Shown in pieces: positions 27,237 to 35,703 of a stretch of DNA of 44,898 nucleotides. The DNA lies in assembly GCA_003216175.1 (NCBI GenBank), contig QCJG01000009.1, forward strand, positions 1-44,898, in the 5' to 3' direction. The position numbers and the translations under genes were made by a program. The stretch's first letter is position 1, and every line of letters begins with the position of its first letter. This DNA is from Prochlorococcus sp. AG-409-A10. GTDB lineage: Bacteria > Cyanobacteriota > Cyanobacteriia > PCC-6307 > Cyanobiaceae. The notes below the pieces were generated by a model, which had not been told where the DNA came from, searched no databases, and saw only the letters and a program-made list of their open reading frames with translations.

Positions 27237-27509
27237 TCAATTTTTGATGCATGTCCATTTGCTATCAAATTGCCAGACAGGCTTATAGATTGCATTTTCA
27301 ATTTTTTTTCCAGCTTCCATGCACATCTTTTCTGTACCAATTGGTATTGCAAATAATGATGGACTCGTGATACCACTAACTTGTGGTTTTCCTCCAGGTC
27401 CTTGTCTATAGCTTCCAATTACTAACCAGTAATCAGCTTTAGCCTTTCCTTGTAATACGCTAAAGGAAGTTAGAACAAGAATTAATGAGGATATAATTTT
27501 TTTAAGCAT
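27237..27509 (-). CDS. Small secreted protein (90 aa)
   Basis: A signal peptide is clear: MLKKIISSLILVLTSFSVL with a likely cleavage after GKAKA. The mature part is about 65 residues (DYWLVIGSYRQGPGGKPQVS, then MCMEAGKKI and a final KWTCIKN) with two Cys that could form a disulfide. The pattern of small exported proteins with a hydrophobic strand, GP-rich loop and paired Cys is frequent in marine cyanobacteria; function unknown. Confidence 0.72.
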   Translation of the reverse strand: MLKKIISSLILVLTSFSVLQGKAKADYWLVIGSYRQGPGGKPQVSGITSPSLFAIPIGTEKMCMEAGKKIENAIYKPVWQFDSKWTCIKN

Positions 27510-27595
27510 GATTTATTTTAATTTTTGACTTCATATCTATAATAATTGAAAATTATAAAAATTTAAGAAGCTTGTGTTTTTATTATTTTTCAAAT

Positions 27596-28435
27596 ATGCC
27601 TGAAGAAATTAGTCCTTATATTTTTGTTTGCGTTAAATCATTTTTCTTAGGCATTATCCAAGGTTTTACTGAGTTTTTTCCAATTAGTAGTACAGCCCAT
27701 TTAAAAGTTGTGCCTTATTTTTTAGGATGGAATGATCCCGGGGTGTCTTTTTCAGCTTCTATACAATTAGGAAGCGCAGTAGCTATTATTTATTATTTTC
27801 GAAGTCAGATTAGTTTAATTATTGATTCTTTTTATTCAATTTTCAAGCATAAAAATGCTTTCAAGGATGGCAATACCAGACTTTCTACATATATTTTTGT
27901 AGCCAGCATTCCAATATTTGTTTTTGGTGTAGTTATTAAATTGTATTGGCCGAATTTCTCCGACTCAAATTTCAGAAGTTTATTTTCCATAGCTATTACT
28001 TCTATTATTATGTCACTATTCCTAGGTATTTCGGAAATATATGGTAAGAGGAAAAAGTTATTTGAGGACATTAATTTATGGGATGTCATTATATTAGGCC
28101 TTTCTCAATCTTTAGCCTTATTCCCTGGTGTATCTCGATCTGGTATTACTTTGACATCAGCATTGTTTTCAGGTATCGAAAGAAAAACAGCTGCTAGACT
28201 TTCTTTTTTAGTTGGTATTCCAGTTATTTCAATTTCAGGACTTGTAGAATTGATTACTCTATCTAGAACGTTATCTGTAATTGATATTATACCTACAATT
28301 ATTGGGATTATCTCATCTTTCTGTTCTTCAATATTTGCTATTGACTTGTTTCTTAAGTTTTTAGCTAAAAATAATACTTTTGTTTTTGTTTATTATCGTT
28401 TAGCTTTCGGCGTTTTTATATTATCCACTTTATAA
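27596..28435 (+). CDS. uppP: Undecaprenyl-diphosphatase UppP (BacA)
   Basis: 279 residues from ATG 27596; a TTG at 27572 would add eight residues and is unlikely. UppP removes phosphate from undecaprenyl diphosphate to recycle the lipid carrier of peptidoglycan and other cell-wall polymers. The two signature regions are present: GIIQGFTEFFPISSTAHL near the N-terminus and FPGVSRSGITLTSALFSG in the second half, with their essential Glu and Arg residues. About eight membrane helices. Confidence 0.95.
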   Translation: MPEEISPYIFVCVKSFFLGIIQGFTEFFPISSTAHLKVVPYFLGWNDPGVSFSASIQLGSAVAIIYYFRSQISLIIDSFYSIFKHKNAFKDGNTRLSTYIFVASIPIFVFGVVIKLYWPNFSDSNFRSLFSIAITSIIMSLFLGISEIYGKRKKLFEDINLWDVIILGLSQSLALFPGVSRSGITLTSALFSGIERKTAARLSFLVGIPVISISGLVELITLSRTLSVIDIIPTIIGIISSFCSSIFAIDLFLKFLAKNNTFVFVYYRLAFGVFILSTL

Positions 28436-28491
28436 ATATTAGTTTCTAATATTCGTTGGTTTAGGATCTCTTTATAAGATCTATTTCTTTT

Positions 28492-28650
28492 ATGAATTTT
28501 TTAGCTGATTTATTCATGGTTTCTTTTGGGGAGATTGATATACCAGCATTACTCTTTGCGTTAATTATTTTTTTAGCGCTTTTTGTTTTTTTTTCAGTTC
28601 TGATTACTACAACGAAATTAATCCAATCATTAGTCAAAGACTCTGATTAG
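28492..28650 (+). CDS. Small single-helix membrane protein (52 aa)
   Basis: ATG 28492 to TAG 28648-28650. An acidic N-terminus (MVSFGEIDIPA) leads into one long hydrophobic helix (LLFALIIFLALFVFFSVLI) and a Lys-containing end (TTKLIQSLVKDSD). It lies between uppP and the tRNA-Pro gene. The layout resembles small photosynthetic-membrane subunits, but I recognise none of them. Confidence 0.5.
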   Translation: MNFLADLFMVSFGEIDIPALLFALIIFLALFVFFSVLITTTKLIQSLVKDSD

Positions 28651-28667
28651 TAATACATTCGATTTCA

Positions 28668-28741
28668 TCGGAACGGCGGGATTTGAACCCACGACCCCCA
28701 CTACCCCAAAGTGGTGCGCTACCAAGCTGCGCTACGTCCCG
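28668..28741 (-). tRNA. tRNA-Pro (GGG)
   Basis: The minus strand folds as a cloverleaf: acceptor CGGGACG/CGTTCCG with discriminator A, D arm with AGCTTGGTAGCGC, anticodon stem CCACT/AGTGG closing a loop TTGGGGT that puts GGG at positions 34-36, and T arm GTGGG-TTCAAAT-CCCGC. The D-arm sequence and the G37 after the anticodon are typical of proline tRNAs. CCA is not encoded. Confidence 0.92.
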
Positions 28742-28755
28742 TTTTTTTTAAATTA

Positions 28756-29109
28756 TCATAAGGTCTTGCGGATATTTTGAATTTTTGATGATTTCCATTT
28801 AATTCTTTTCTTTGACTTATTATTTATTCGTCTAATGAGTGAATTCCTACTTTCATTAGAATATCCATGAATAGATAGTCTTTTAGCCATTAATCTTAAC
28901 TCGTAGATATTCATCTTTGAGAGTTTTAATTCAGTATCTCTTTCCCATGCATCTCCTTCATCTGGCAAAATATTATTATGTTGCGATACTTCGATTGAAA
29001 AAATTAATTCAGCAAAGTATTCAGGAATAATTACAATTAAAATTGCAAGGATATTGTAAAAGTTTATCCTTGTTCTTTCTAAATTTTTTTCAAATTCTTT
29101 ATTTTTCAT
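28756..29109 (-). CDS. Hypothetical membrane protein with SAP/Rho-N-like C-terminus
   Basis: 117 residues. An N-terminal hydrophobic segment (YNILAILIVIIPEYFAELIF) is followed by a C-terminal LSKMNIYELRLMAKRLSIHG then YSNESRNSLIRRI, which has the helix-extended-helix pattern of SAP or Rho N-terminal domains (ELRxxAKxLGIxGYSxxSRxxLIxxI). The end is strongly basic. Such domains bind nucleic acids; tethering one to a membrane is unusual. The identification is by motif pattern only. Confidence 0.6.
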   Translation of the reverse strand: MKNKEFEKNLERTRINFYNILAILIVIIPEYFAELIFSIEVSQHNNILPDEGDAWERDTELKLSKMNIYELRLMAKRLSIHGYSNESRNSLIRRINNKSKKRIKWKSSKIQNIRKTL

Positions 29110-29149
29110 ATTTTAAAAGAAATATAATCCAAGTTGAATAATTTTTGCT

Positions 29150-29314
29150 TTAGCTTGGATAAGTAAATTCAGTATTTAACGAACTATCCATCCATTGAAT
29201 TGTTTTTTCTTGCTCAATTTTCTCAGATTTAAAACTAAACACTAAAAAGAATACTAACAACAATGTAGCTAATATTATTAGCAAAACAGTTTTATCTGGT
29301 AATTGATCATTCAT
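29150..29314 (-). CDS. Small single-helix membrane protein (54 aa)
   Basis: ATG 29314 overlaps the msrA stop by one base (TAATG), and the frame ends with TAA at 29150-29152. One hydrophobic helix (VLLIILATLLLVFFLVFSF) is followed by a charged tail (KSEKIEQEKTIQWMD). The overlap makes co-translation with msrA likely. Family not recognised. Confidence 0.55.
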   Translation of the reverse strand: MNDQLPDKTVLLIILATLLLVFFLVFSFKSEKIEQEKTIQWMDSSLNTEFTYPS

Positions 29315-30063
29315 TATAAATTATATTCAATCGGTGTATTCTCGCCTCTAAGAATACAATGACTTATATCCCAATTATAGAAAGTCCAAATTTTTTCATT
29401 TAGTTTAAAGTTTGCACCGGTAAAGTCTTTAAACCTTACCTTTGTTGGCATCGCAGAGCAGTATGGTCTGCTTCCAGGCTTTGCTAAATATTGTTGATGA
29501 TAATCCTCAGCAAAATAGAAATTAATATCATTTTGAATCTCTGTAGTAATTTCTCCAAAGCCATGACTTTGTAGCTCTCTTTGATAGCTATTTTTGCTTT
29601 CTATTGCTTTGATTAGTTGATCTTTGCTTGTCGTATAAATCGCTGATCTATATTGGCTGCCACTATCGTTACCCTGACGATTTCCTTGTGTTGGATCATG
29701 GCATTCCCAAAATAATTTTAGTAAGTCGCTTATATCAATTTTATTATTATTCCAAACAACTCTTACGACTTCAGTATGACCTGTTAGGCCAGAACATACT
29801 TCTCTATAGCTTGGGTCGTCCTTCTCTCCGCCGGCATATCCCACGGCGGTATTGATGACACCTGGTAGCCTCCAGAAACCTTTTTCTGCACCCCAAAAGC
29901 AGCCACATCCAAAAAATATTTCTTGCTCTTTATCTTTTGGTTTTGCTGTTATATCATTTTTAAATATAGTATGTAACACTTTTTTCTTTAGTTTATGTGT
30001 GGTTTTATCAGAATAAATCTTATCAATTATCATTGTTATATATTCACTTATCTTGTTAATCAT
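29314..30063 (-). CDS. msrA: Peptide methionine (S)-S-oxide reductase
   Basis: 249 residues. MsrA repairs methionine-S-sulfoxide in proteins. FGCGCFWGAEKGF holds the nucleophilic Cys55; GYAGGEKDDPSYREVCSGLTGH, the ECHDPTQGNRQGNDSGSQYRS stretch (its first and last residues shown separated by the sequence between 116 and 138) and AEDYHQQYL are family marks. A 45-residue basic N-terminal extension precedes the domain; an ATG start at residue 1 or the Met at 11 are both possible. It is followed by a one-base-overlapping small membrane protein gene. Confidence 0.92.
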   Translation of the reverse strand: MINKISEYITMIIDKIYSDKTTHKLKKKVLHTIFKNDITAKPKDKEQEIFFGCGCFWGAEKGFWRLPGVINTAVGYAGGEKDDPSYREVCSGLTGHTEVVRVVWNNNKIDISDLLKLFWECHDPTQGNRQGNDSGSQYRSAIYTTSKDQLIKAIESKNSYQRELQSHGFGEITTEIQNDINFYFAEDYHQQYLAKPGSRPYCSAMPTKVRFKDFTGANFKLNEKIWTFYNWDISHCILRGENTPIEYNL

Positions 30064-30067
30064 AACT

Positions 30068-30313
30068 TTAATTTATAGTTTCTATTCTTATATGATTTAT
30101 TAGTGTAGTGACAAAAGCAAATAATAAGAAAGGGAGGCTTAGTACAAGGATTAAGCCTACACCTAAAAGAGCAAAAATTGGTCTTGATGAGCCCATTAGT
30201 GCAAGACCTGCAGCAAGACTAACAAAAATCACACCCATCCATGCAAGGATTTGAATGTAAATATCACCAAATGCAAGGTCGCAAATAAGTTTATATTTTG
30301 TTAGAGCGCTCAT
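30068..30313 (-). CDS. Small membrane protein (81 aa)
   Basis: 81 residues with two hydrophobic helices (about 23-44 and 47-73) separated by a short Ser/Arg-containing turn (GSSRPIFALL). The stop lies 4 bp before the msrA start on the same strand, so both are probably in one transcript. It looks like a conserved cyanobacterial two-helix protein but I cannot name the family. Confidence 0.7.
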   Translation of the reverse strand: MSALTKYKLICDLAFGDIYIQILAWMGVIFVSLAAGLALMGSSRPIFALLGVGLILVLSLPFLLFAFVTTLINHIRIETIN

Positions 30314-30403
30314 GATTTCATAATTATCTTAATGAACATAATCGTTTTACTAGCTTATATCTAATTCAGATCGAATTGATTATAAAACTTTAATAAGTAA
30401 TGA

Positions 30404-32155
30404 TTAATCATCTGATTGAAGTTGCTCTTTAGCTTTTTCTCTCTCCCACATGCTTTTATACAAACCATTTTTCTTAATTAATAATTGATGAGTTCCCTCT
30501 TGTACGATTTTTCCATCACTCATTACTAATATTCGATCACACGCTGCAGCAGCGGATAATTGATGACTAATCATTAATACCGTCTTACTATATTGATTTT
30601 TTATTGTTTGAAGTATTGCTGAGGCGGTTTTATTGTCCACACTTGCTAAGGCATCATCAAGAACAATTATTTTTGAATCTACAAGTAATGCTCTACTTAA
30701 AGCAGTTCGTTGTCTTTGCCCACCGCTAAGTGTTATACCTCTTTCTCCGACAAGTGTTTTCAGACCATCAGGAAAACCTTTTATGTCATCTGTCATTCGC
30801 GCTTCATAGGCTGATTCCTTGACTTTCTCTATGGACGCTTCTGGATTCCCGTATTTAATATTTTCTGAAAGTGTTTCTGTAAATAGGTATCCCTCCTGAG
30901 GCACCAATGCGATATTGCTTCTTAATTGTTTTAGTTTTAAGTCCATGACATCATTGTCGTCTAGGAACAATGTTCCTGCATCTATTTTTATCATCCTTCC
31001 TAAAGCTCTTGCCAATGTTGTTTTACCGCAACCTACAGGGCCTACTAGGGCAACTATTTCTCCAGGGTTTATTTTGAAAGAGATTTTATCAAGTATTTTT
31101 CTAGTTGAATCTTCATATTGTATTGATAGATTTCTTGCTTCTAATTTACCTGAAATAGGTTTAGTTATAATTACAGTCTTTTCTTTATCTTTGATTGTTG
31201 GTTCATGATTTAGTAGCTCTTCTACCCTCTCTAAACTTACTTGACCCAATTGAAAAGTATTAAGTGTAAAACCTAATAAGGCTGTTGGAAAAACAAGTCT
31301 TTCTACATAAAGAATTAAAGCTACTAAGCCCCCAACCGTAAGAGTTCCATTGCTTAGTTGCCCACTCCCAATTGCAATAAGTAGAAGCAATGAAATTGAG
31401 GATAAACCTTGCAGTAGTGGAAATAAAGTGCTTGCAGTTCTTGCAAGGTTAATTGCAGCATCTCTGTATCTAATATTTAATTTCTTGAATGCTTCTTGTT
31501 CAGCTAGTTCTTGACCATAAATTTTAATGGCGCTAATGCCAGATAGATCTTCTTGAATTAATTCACTTAACTCTGATAATGCTTTTTGTTGGCGCTTTCT
31601 TTGCTTAACCATTCTTCCACCGAACAATCCAACTGTGCCAAGTAAAACTGGATAGACGGATATGGCAAAAAAGGTTAACAGTGGATCGATTGACAGCATG
31701 GCTGGCAATGTCAAGGTGTATGCCAATAATGTGTTTGTAAGACTAAGAACAGTAAAACCAAGTAATCTTCTAATGTTTTCTAGATCGCTGGTAGCTCTTG
31801 TTATGACTTCTCCAGTTCCTATTTTTTGAACCCATCCAGGATCTTGTTCTAGCATACGATCAAATAATCTTTGCCTTAAAGAAACTTCTACTTGTCTACC
31901 AACTCCAAATACCAATTGCCGAGATATCAACCTTGCCCCCCCCATTATTGTTGCCAAGAGTATTAACCATGTCGACTTATTCAAGACGTATGAAAATGTA
32001 AATCCTTCCTTTAGATCATCAACGATATTTCTTACTTCCATTGGAATAGCAACACTTAGGATATTTACAAAAATCAGACACAAAGCTCCTATTATCAGCT
32101 CTCTCTTGTGTGGTCTTAAATAGTTTTTTATTAGATCTAGTCTTAATGCAGCCAT
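30404..32155 (-). CDS. ABC half-transporter (MsbA/MdlA-like exporter)
   Basis: 583 residues: six-helix transmembrane domain (about 1-320) followed by a nucleotide-binding domain. The ATPase has Walker A GPVGCGKTTL, signature LSGGQRQR, D-loop and switch His in VLMISHQLS. Walker B ends IIVLDDALASVD, with Asp in place of the usual catalytic Glu, as seen in MdlA/YheI-type halves. It would export a lipid, peptide or drug as a homodimer or with a partner half; no partner gene lies beside it. Confidence 0.9.
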   Translation of the reverse strand: MAALRLDLIKNYLRPHKRELIIGALCLIFVNILSVAIPMEVRNIVDDLKEGFTFSYVLNKSTWLILLATIMGGARLISRQLVFGVGRQVEVSLRQRLFDRMLEQDPGWVQKIGTGEVITRATSDLENIRRLLGFTVLSLTNTLLAYTLTLPAMLSIDPLLTFFAISVYPVLLGTVGLFGGRMVKQRKRQQKALSELSELIQEDLSGISAIKIYGQELAEQEAFKKLNIRYRDAAINLARTASTLFPLLQGLSSISLLLLIAIGSGQLSNGTLTVGGLVALILYVERLVFPTALLGFTLNTFQLGQVSLERVEELLNHEPTIKDKEKTVIITKPISGKLEARNLSIQYEDSTRKILDKISFKINPGEIVALVGPVGCGKTTLARALGRMIKIDAGTLFLDDNDVMDLKLKQLRSNIALVPQEGYLFTETLSENIKYGNPEASIEKVKESAYEARMTDDIKGFPDGLKTLVGERGITLSGGQRQRTALSRALLVDSKIIVLDDALASVDNKTASAILQTIKNQYSKTVLMISHQLSAAAACDRILVMSDGKIVQEGTHQLLIKKNGLYKSMWEREKAKEQLQSDD

Positions 32156-32229
32156 TCTTTTATTAATATGCCCATTAACCTAGGCAATATAAGCCAATGG
32201 ACGTGAGCAAAATCCAATTTAACTAATTT

Positions 32230-32541
32230 ATGAACGAGGCTCAGAATCATCCACTGTATTCAACTGATCGTGAAAATCTTGATCGTTTATGTGCTGTGGA
32301 TTCACCAACTTCTAACAATTTTGTTGAGCTAGCTAGATTAATGATTCGATATCAAGATTTCAGAGGTGCTGAAGATCTTAATTCTGACATGGAAAAATTA
32401 TTGAAAAAATGGCAAATTGATCGTGAAAAATTAGAAGCAATAACTAGAAAGCTTTGGTCAGAGGGATTTCGTCCTACAAGTCATTCAAGTCCTGATAACG
32501 TTGGTTCTGGATTTGATACCTCGGATTCTTCTGAAGCTTAA
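32230..32541 (+). CDS. DUF3288 family protein
   Basis: 103 residues. NHPLYSTDRENLDRLCAVDSP, then ELARLMIRYQDFRGAEDLNSD and a final RKLWSEGFRP, match the cyanobacterial DUF3288 family of unknown function. The protein is soluble and helical with a flexible Ser/Asp-rich tail. Starts are divergent from the ABC transporter gene, with about 75 bp between. Confidence 0.8.
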   Translation: MNEAQNHPLYSTDRENLDRLCAVDSPTSNNFVELARLMIRYQDFRGAEDLNSDMEKLLKKWQIDREKLEAITRKLWSEGFRPTSHSSPDNVGSGFDTSDSSEA

Positions 32542-32652
32542 TGTTAGGAAATTATTTTTTTATTTAAACAACTTCTTTAGTTGATATATTAATGATTAAG
32601 TTATAAAAAATATTTTGCCTGGAATGCTTTGCATTCATGCATTTTTCTATAA

Positions 32653-33690
32653 ATGACCCCATTAAATCCTATATCTTTTTCAGTAATTCTTGAATCACTT
32701 CTTACAGCCAATGATTTAACTGAAGAGCAATCTAAATATTTAATGAATTCATGGCTCGAAAATAAAATTGAACCAGTTCAAACGGGGGCATTCTTAGCGG
32801 CATTTAGATCAAAGGGGGTTTCTGGTGATGAACTTTCGGCTATGGCAAGAATCCTTCAAGATGCCTCGATAACACCATCAGATTTACCATCATTTGATTT
32901 GGTTGATACATGTGGTACTGGTGGCGATGGAGCTAACACATTCAATATCTCTACAGCAGTTGCTTTTGTCTCAGCTGCTCTAGGTGTAAAAATCGCTAAG
33001 CATGGGAATCGAAGTGCAAGTGGCAAGGTTGGATCAGCTGACGTACTAGAAAACTTAGGATTACCTTTAAATGTTTCTTCAGAAAAAGTTGTTGAAGCTT
33101 TAAATCATTTTGGTATTACATTTCTTTTTGCTCCTTCTTGGCATCCTTCTTTAGTAAATCTTGCTCCCTTAAGAAAACGCTTAGGAGTTAGAACCATTTT
33201 TAATTTGCTTGGTCCATTGGTTAACCCTCTTAGGCCAAAATCTCAAGTTTTGGGTGTAGCCAAGGCTGATTTGCTTGATCCAATATCACTTGCTTTAAAA
33301 GGAATGGGCCTTAAAAGAGCTGTAGTGGTTCATGGCGCAGGCGGTCTTGATGAGGCTTCATTATCTGGGCCAAATCACTTTCGGTTTTTAGACCGAAATG
33401 TTATTCGGTCTGAAATTATTAACCCTAGCGATCTTGGACTTACTGAAATCTCAAATGAAAGCTTGAAAGGAGATGATTTGAAAACTAATTCTCAAATATT
33501 AATGTCCCTTCTTAAAGGAGAAGGAAATAAATATCACAAAGAAGTCGTGGCATTAAATACCGCTCTTGTTTTATGGGTATCAGGAACTGAGGATGATTTA
33601 TCTTTAGGTGTTAAACGATCACTAGATTGTTTGAATACAGATAAATCATGGCTTATTTTTAAGCAGTTAAGAGATTTTTTGGCCACCTAA
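32653..33690 (+). CDS. trpD: Anthranilate phosphoribosyltransferase
   Basis: 345 residues. The enzyme joins anthranilate and PRPP in tryptophan synthesis. The PRPP site [17 protein letters not shown], the [21 protein letters not shown] region and the later [19 protein letters not shown] are all intact, with the GAGGLDE motif near residue 226. It lies alone among trp genes and is followed 28 bp later by carA. Confidence 0.96.
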   Translation: MTPLNPISFSVILESLLTANDLTEEQSKYLMNSWLENKIEPVQTGAFLAAFRSKGVSGDELSAMARILQDASITPSDLPSFDLVDTCGTGGDGANTFNISTAVAFVSAALGVKIAKHGNRSASGKVGSADVLENLGLPLNVSSEKVVEALNHFGITFLFAPSWHPSLVNLAPLRKRLGVRTIFNLLGPLVNPLRPKSQVLGVAKADLLDPISLALKGMGLKRAVVVHGAGGLDEASLSGPNHFRFLDRNVIRSEIINPSDLGLTEISNESLKGDDLKTNSQILMSLLKGEGNKYHKEVVALNTALVLWVSGTEDDLSLGVKRSLDCLNTDKSWLIFKQLRDFLAT

Positions 33691-33718
33691 TTCTTTTAAC
33701 CTGATAAATCTATTTCTT

Positions 33719-34873
33719 ATGTTTTTTGATACTGATAGCTCTGCAATATTGTTATTAGAGGATGGGAGCTATTTTGAAGGGTTATCTTTTGGTGCAGTGG
33801 GGACTATTACTGGAGAAGTTGTATTTAATACTGGTATGACTGGATATCAGGAGGTGATAACTGATCCAAGTTATTTTGGTCAGCTTATTACTTTTACCTA
33901 CCCAGAAATTGGAAATACTGGAGTCAATTCTGAGGATAATGAATCATTACATCCTTCAGTTAAAGGAGTCATAGCTCGTCAAGTATCAAAAATTTCCAGC
34001 AACTGGAGACATGAAATTTCGTTTGAAAAATGGCTAAAGGATGAAAATGTTGTTGGAATTCATGGGATAGATACAAGAGCACTTGTTAGGCATTTAAGAG
34101 GGTCTGGTTCTTTGAATGGAATTATTTCATCAGACTCAAACTCTTCAATAGCTGAATTATTTTCAATTTTACAAAAATCTCCTTCTATGAGCGGTCTTAA
34201 TCTTGTCAATAAAGTTACAACTAAAAGTTCTTTTAAAGTTAATACAAGTTGTCCGGTTTCATTTGACAAGAGAATCAAAAATATTCCACGAACTCCATAC
34301 AAAGTTGTCGCTATAGATTTTGGAATAAAGAAATCTATATTAGATCGATTAGTTGCTCATGGTTGTGAAGTAACTGTCTTACCTGCTAATGCTGAAATGT
34401 CCGATGTTTTAGCATTTGCCCCTGAAGGTGTTTTTCTTTCCAATGGTCCTGGTGATCCAGCCACAGTTGATAGTGGTATAAAACTTGCTAAAAATTTAAT
34501 TGAATACCAAAAACTGCCTGTGTTTGGAATCTGCTTAGGACATCAGATCCTTGGATTGGCCCTGGGTGGAAAAACTTTTAAACTTTCATATGGGCATAGA
34601 GGATTAAATCATCCATGTGGATTGAATGGAAAAGTTGAAATTACAAGTCAAAACCATGGTTTCGCCTTGAATTCGGAATCTCTAAATTTCGAAAAAATTA
34701 AAATTACACGATTAAATTTGAATGACCAAACAGTGGCAGCTATCTCAGTAATTGATAAGCCTTTCTTTGGTGTTCAATATCACCCCGAGGCAAGCCCAGG
34801 GCCTCATGATGCTGATCATTATTTTAATCATTTCGTAACCTTAATAGAAGAACGACGTAGAATCGTGGATTAA
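33719..34873 (+). CDS. carA: Carbamoyl-phosphate synthase small subunit
   Basis: 384 residues. It hydrolyses glutamine and feeds ammonia to CarB. N-terminal domain [13 protein letters not shown] and [17 protein letters not shown], then a class I glutamine amidotransferase domain with the catalytic Cys in [16 protein letters not shown] and the His/Glu of [12 protein letters not shown]. The subunit gene is far from carB, as is common in cyanobacteria. Confidence 0.97.
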   Translation: MFFDTDSSAILLLEDGSYFEGLSFGAVGTITGEVVFNTGMTGYQEVITDPSYFGQLITFTYPEIGNTGVNSEDNESLHPSVKGVIARQVSKISSNWRHEISFEKWLKDENVVGIHGIDTRALVRHLRGSGSLNGIISSDSNSSIAELFSILQKSPSMSGLNLVNKVTTKSSFKVNTSCPVSFDKRIKNIPRTPYKVVAIDFGIKKSILDRLVAHGCEVTVLPANAEMSDVLAFAPEGVFLSNGPGDPATVDSGIKLAKNLIEYQKLPVFGICLGHQILGLALGGKTFKLSYGHRGLNHPCGLNGKVEITSQNHGFALNSESLNFEKIKITRLNLNDQTVAAISVIDKPFFGVQYHPEASPGPHDADHYFNHFVTLIEERRRIVD

Positions 34874-34910
34874 TTTGGTTTCTATCACTACACTTCCATC
34901 ATGAAGTCAT

Positions 34911-34915
34911 AGGGG
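34911..34915 (+). promoter_or_regulatory. Shine-Dalgarno-like AGGGG for the STAS gene
   Basis: AGGGG stands 9 bases before the ATA codon at 34925 and far (about 70 bases) from the next TTG/GTG candidates. Clear Shine-Dalgarno matches are uncommon in this sequence, so its position supports the ATA as the true start. Confidence 0.5.
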
Positions 34916-34924
34916 ACTAATCCC

Positions 34925-35290
34925 ATAACTGAATTACAACGACTTACTGTTTCTCTTAGAGGTGGTTTTAGCCAGCGAAATGGTTGTTTGGTGATTAATT
35001 TCACTGGTCAACTAGATGCATATTCAGAGAAACAATTCACTACATATATCAATGAAGTTTTAGCTTCTAATCAGCTATCAGTAGTAATTGATTTAACTAA
35101 TATCGATTTCATTGATTCTTGTGGCCTAGGTGCCATGGTTCAAGCAGCCAAAAAATGTACCCAGACAAAAAGATTATTTAACGTTGTAGGAAATCCTAGA
35201 GTCATTCAAACAATTAAGCTTGTTAGATTAGAAGAATTCCTCCATTTGGCACCAGATCTGAATACTGCAATTGGTCAATTATCAGCTTGA
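34925..35290 (+). CDS. STAS-domain anti-anti-sigma-like protein, possible ATA start
   Basis: 121 residues if translation starts at ATA 34925. The in-frame upstream region is bounded by a TAG at 34910-34912 and contains no ATG, GTG or TTG before TTG 34985. The section ITELQRLTVSLRGGF reads like the first strand of a SpoIIAA-type STAS domain and would be lost with a TTG 34985 or GTG 34988 start. The body carries VVIDLTNIDFIDSCGLGAMV with the regulatory Ser position. STAS proteins take part in partner-switching with kinases; none is adjacent. Its end overlaps the next gene (TTGA). Confidence 0.75.
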   Translation: MTELQRLTVSLRGGFSQRNGCLVINFTGQLDAYSEKQFTTYINEVLASNQLSVVIDLTNIDFIDSCGLGAMVQAAKKCTQTKRLFNVVGNPRVIQTIKLVRLEEFLHLAPDLNTAIGQLSA

Positions 35291-35685
35291 CTGATTGGAT
35301 TCGCTCTTACAAATCAACCATTTCTCCTGATGGTTTGGGCCCTCTGCAATTAGCTTGGTTGGGTGACGCTGTCTGGGAAATGCATCAAAGGTTGCGATAT
35401 TGCAATAGTCCAATGCGCTCAAAGGATTTGCACAATGCAGTTGTTAATGAGGTGAATGCCTCCAGTCAAGCTAAGGCAATCAGTAAAATTGAACCTTTTT
35501 TAACTAATACTGAAAAGGATTTCCTTAGAAAAGGTAGAAACAAAGCAGGAAGAGGTCCTAAAAATGTAGATGCAGCCACATATGCAATTGCTACCGGTTT
35601 TGAGACTATTGTTGGATGGTTGTTTTTGAAAAATCCAAATCGGCTTGCTGATTTATTTGATCTTCTTGATCGACCCATTAACTAG
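35287..35685 (+). CDS. mrnC: Mini-ribonuclease III
   Basis: 132 residues, TTG start overlapping the STAS stop by 4 bp. It is the RNase III catalytic domain without the dsRNA-binding domain: LAWLGDAVWEMHQRL (metal-binding Asp), then RKGRNKAGRGPKNVDAATYA and ATGFETIVGWLFL (metal-binding Glu). Mini-III trims 23S rRNA ends in bacteria and its cyanobacterial relatives act in rRNA and intron processing. The tight coupling suggests expression from the carA-STAS transcript. Confidence 0.9.
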   Translation: MTDWIRSYKSTISPDGLGPLQLAWLGDAVWEMHQRLRYCNSPMRSKDLHNAVVNEVNASSQAKAISKIEPFLTNTEKDFLRKGRNKAGRGPKNVDAATYAIATGFETIVGWLFLKNPNRLADLFDLLDRPIN

Positions 35686-35703
35686 AAAAATAGTTTTTAT
35701 AAA

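Noticed and set aside
27209-27418. 69-codon minus-strand frame overlapping the small secreted protein
   Set aside because: The overlapping frame has a clear signal peptide and Cys pattern, while this one has none, so it is a shadow.
33378-33417. Inverted repeats built from TTTCGGT/ACCGAAA and ATTCGGT
   Set aside because: They lie inside the trpD coding sequence, in well-conserved codons, and look like chance.
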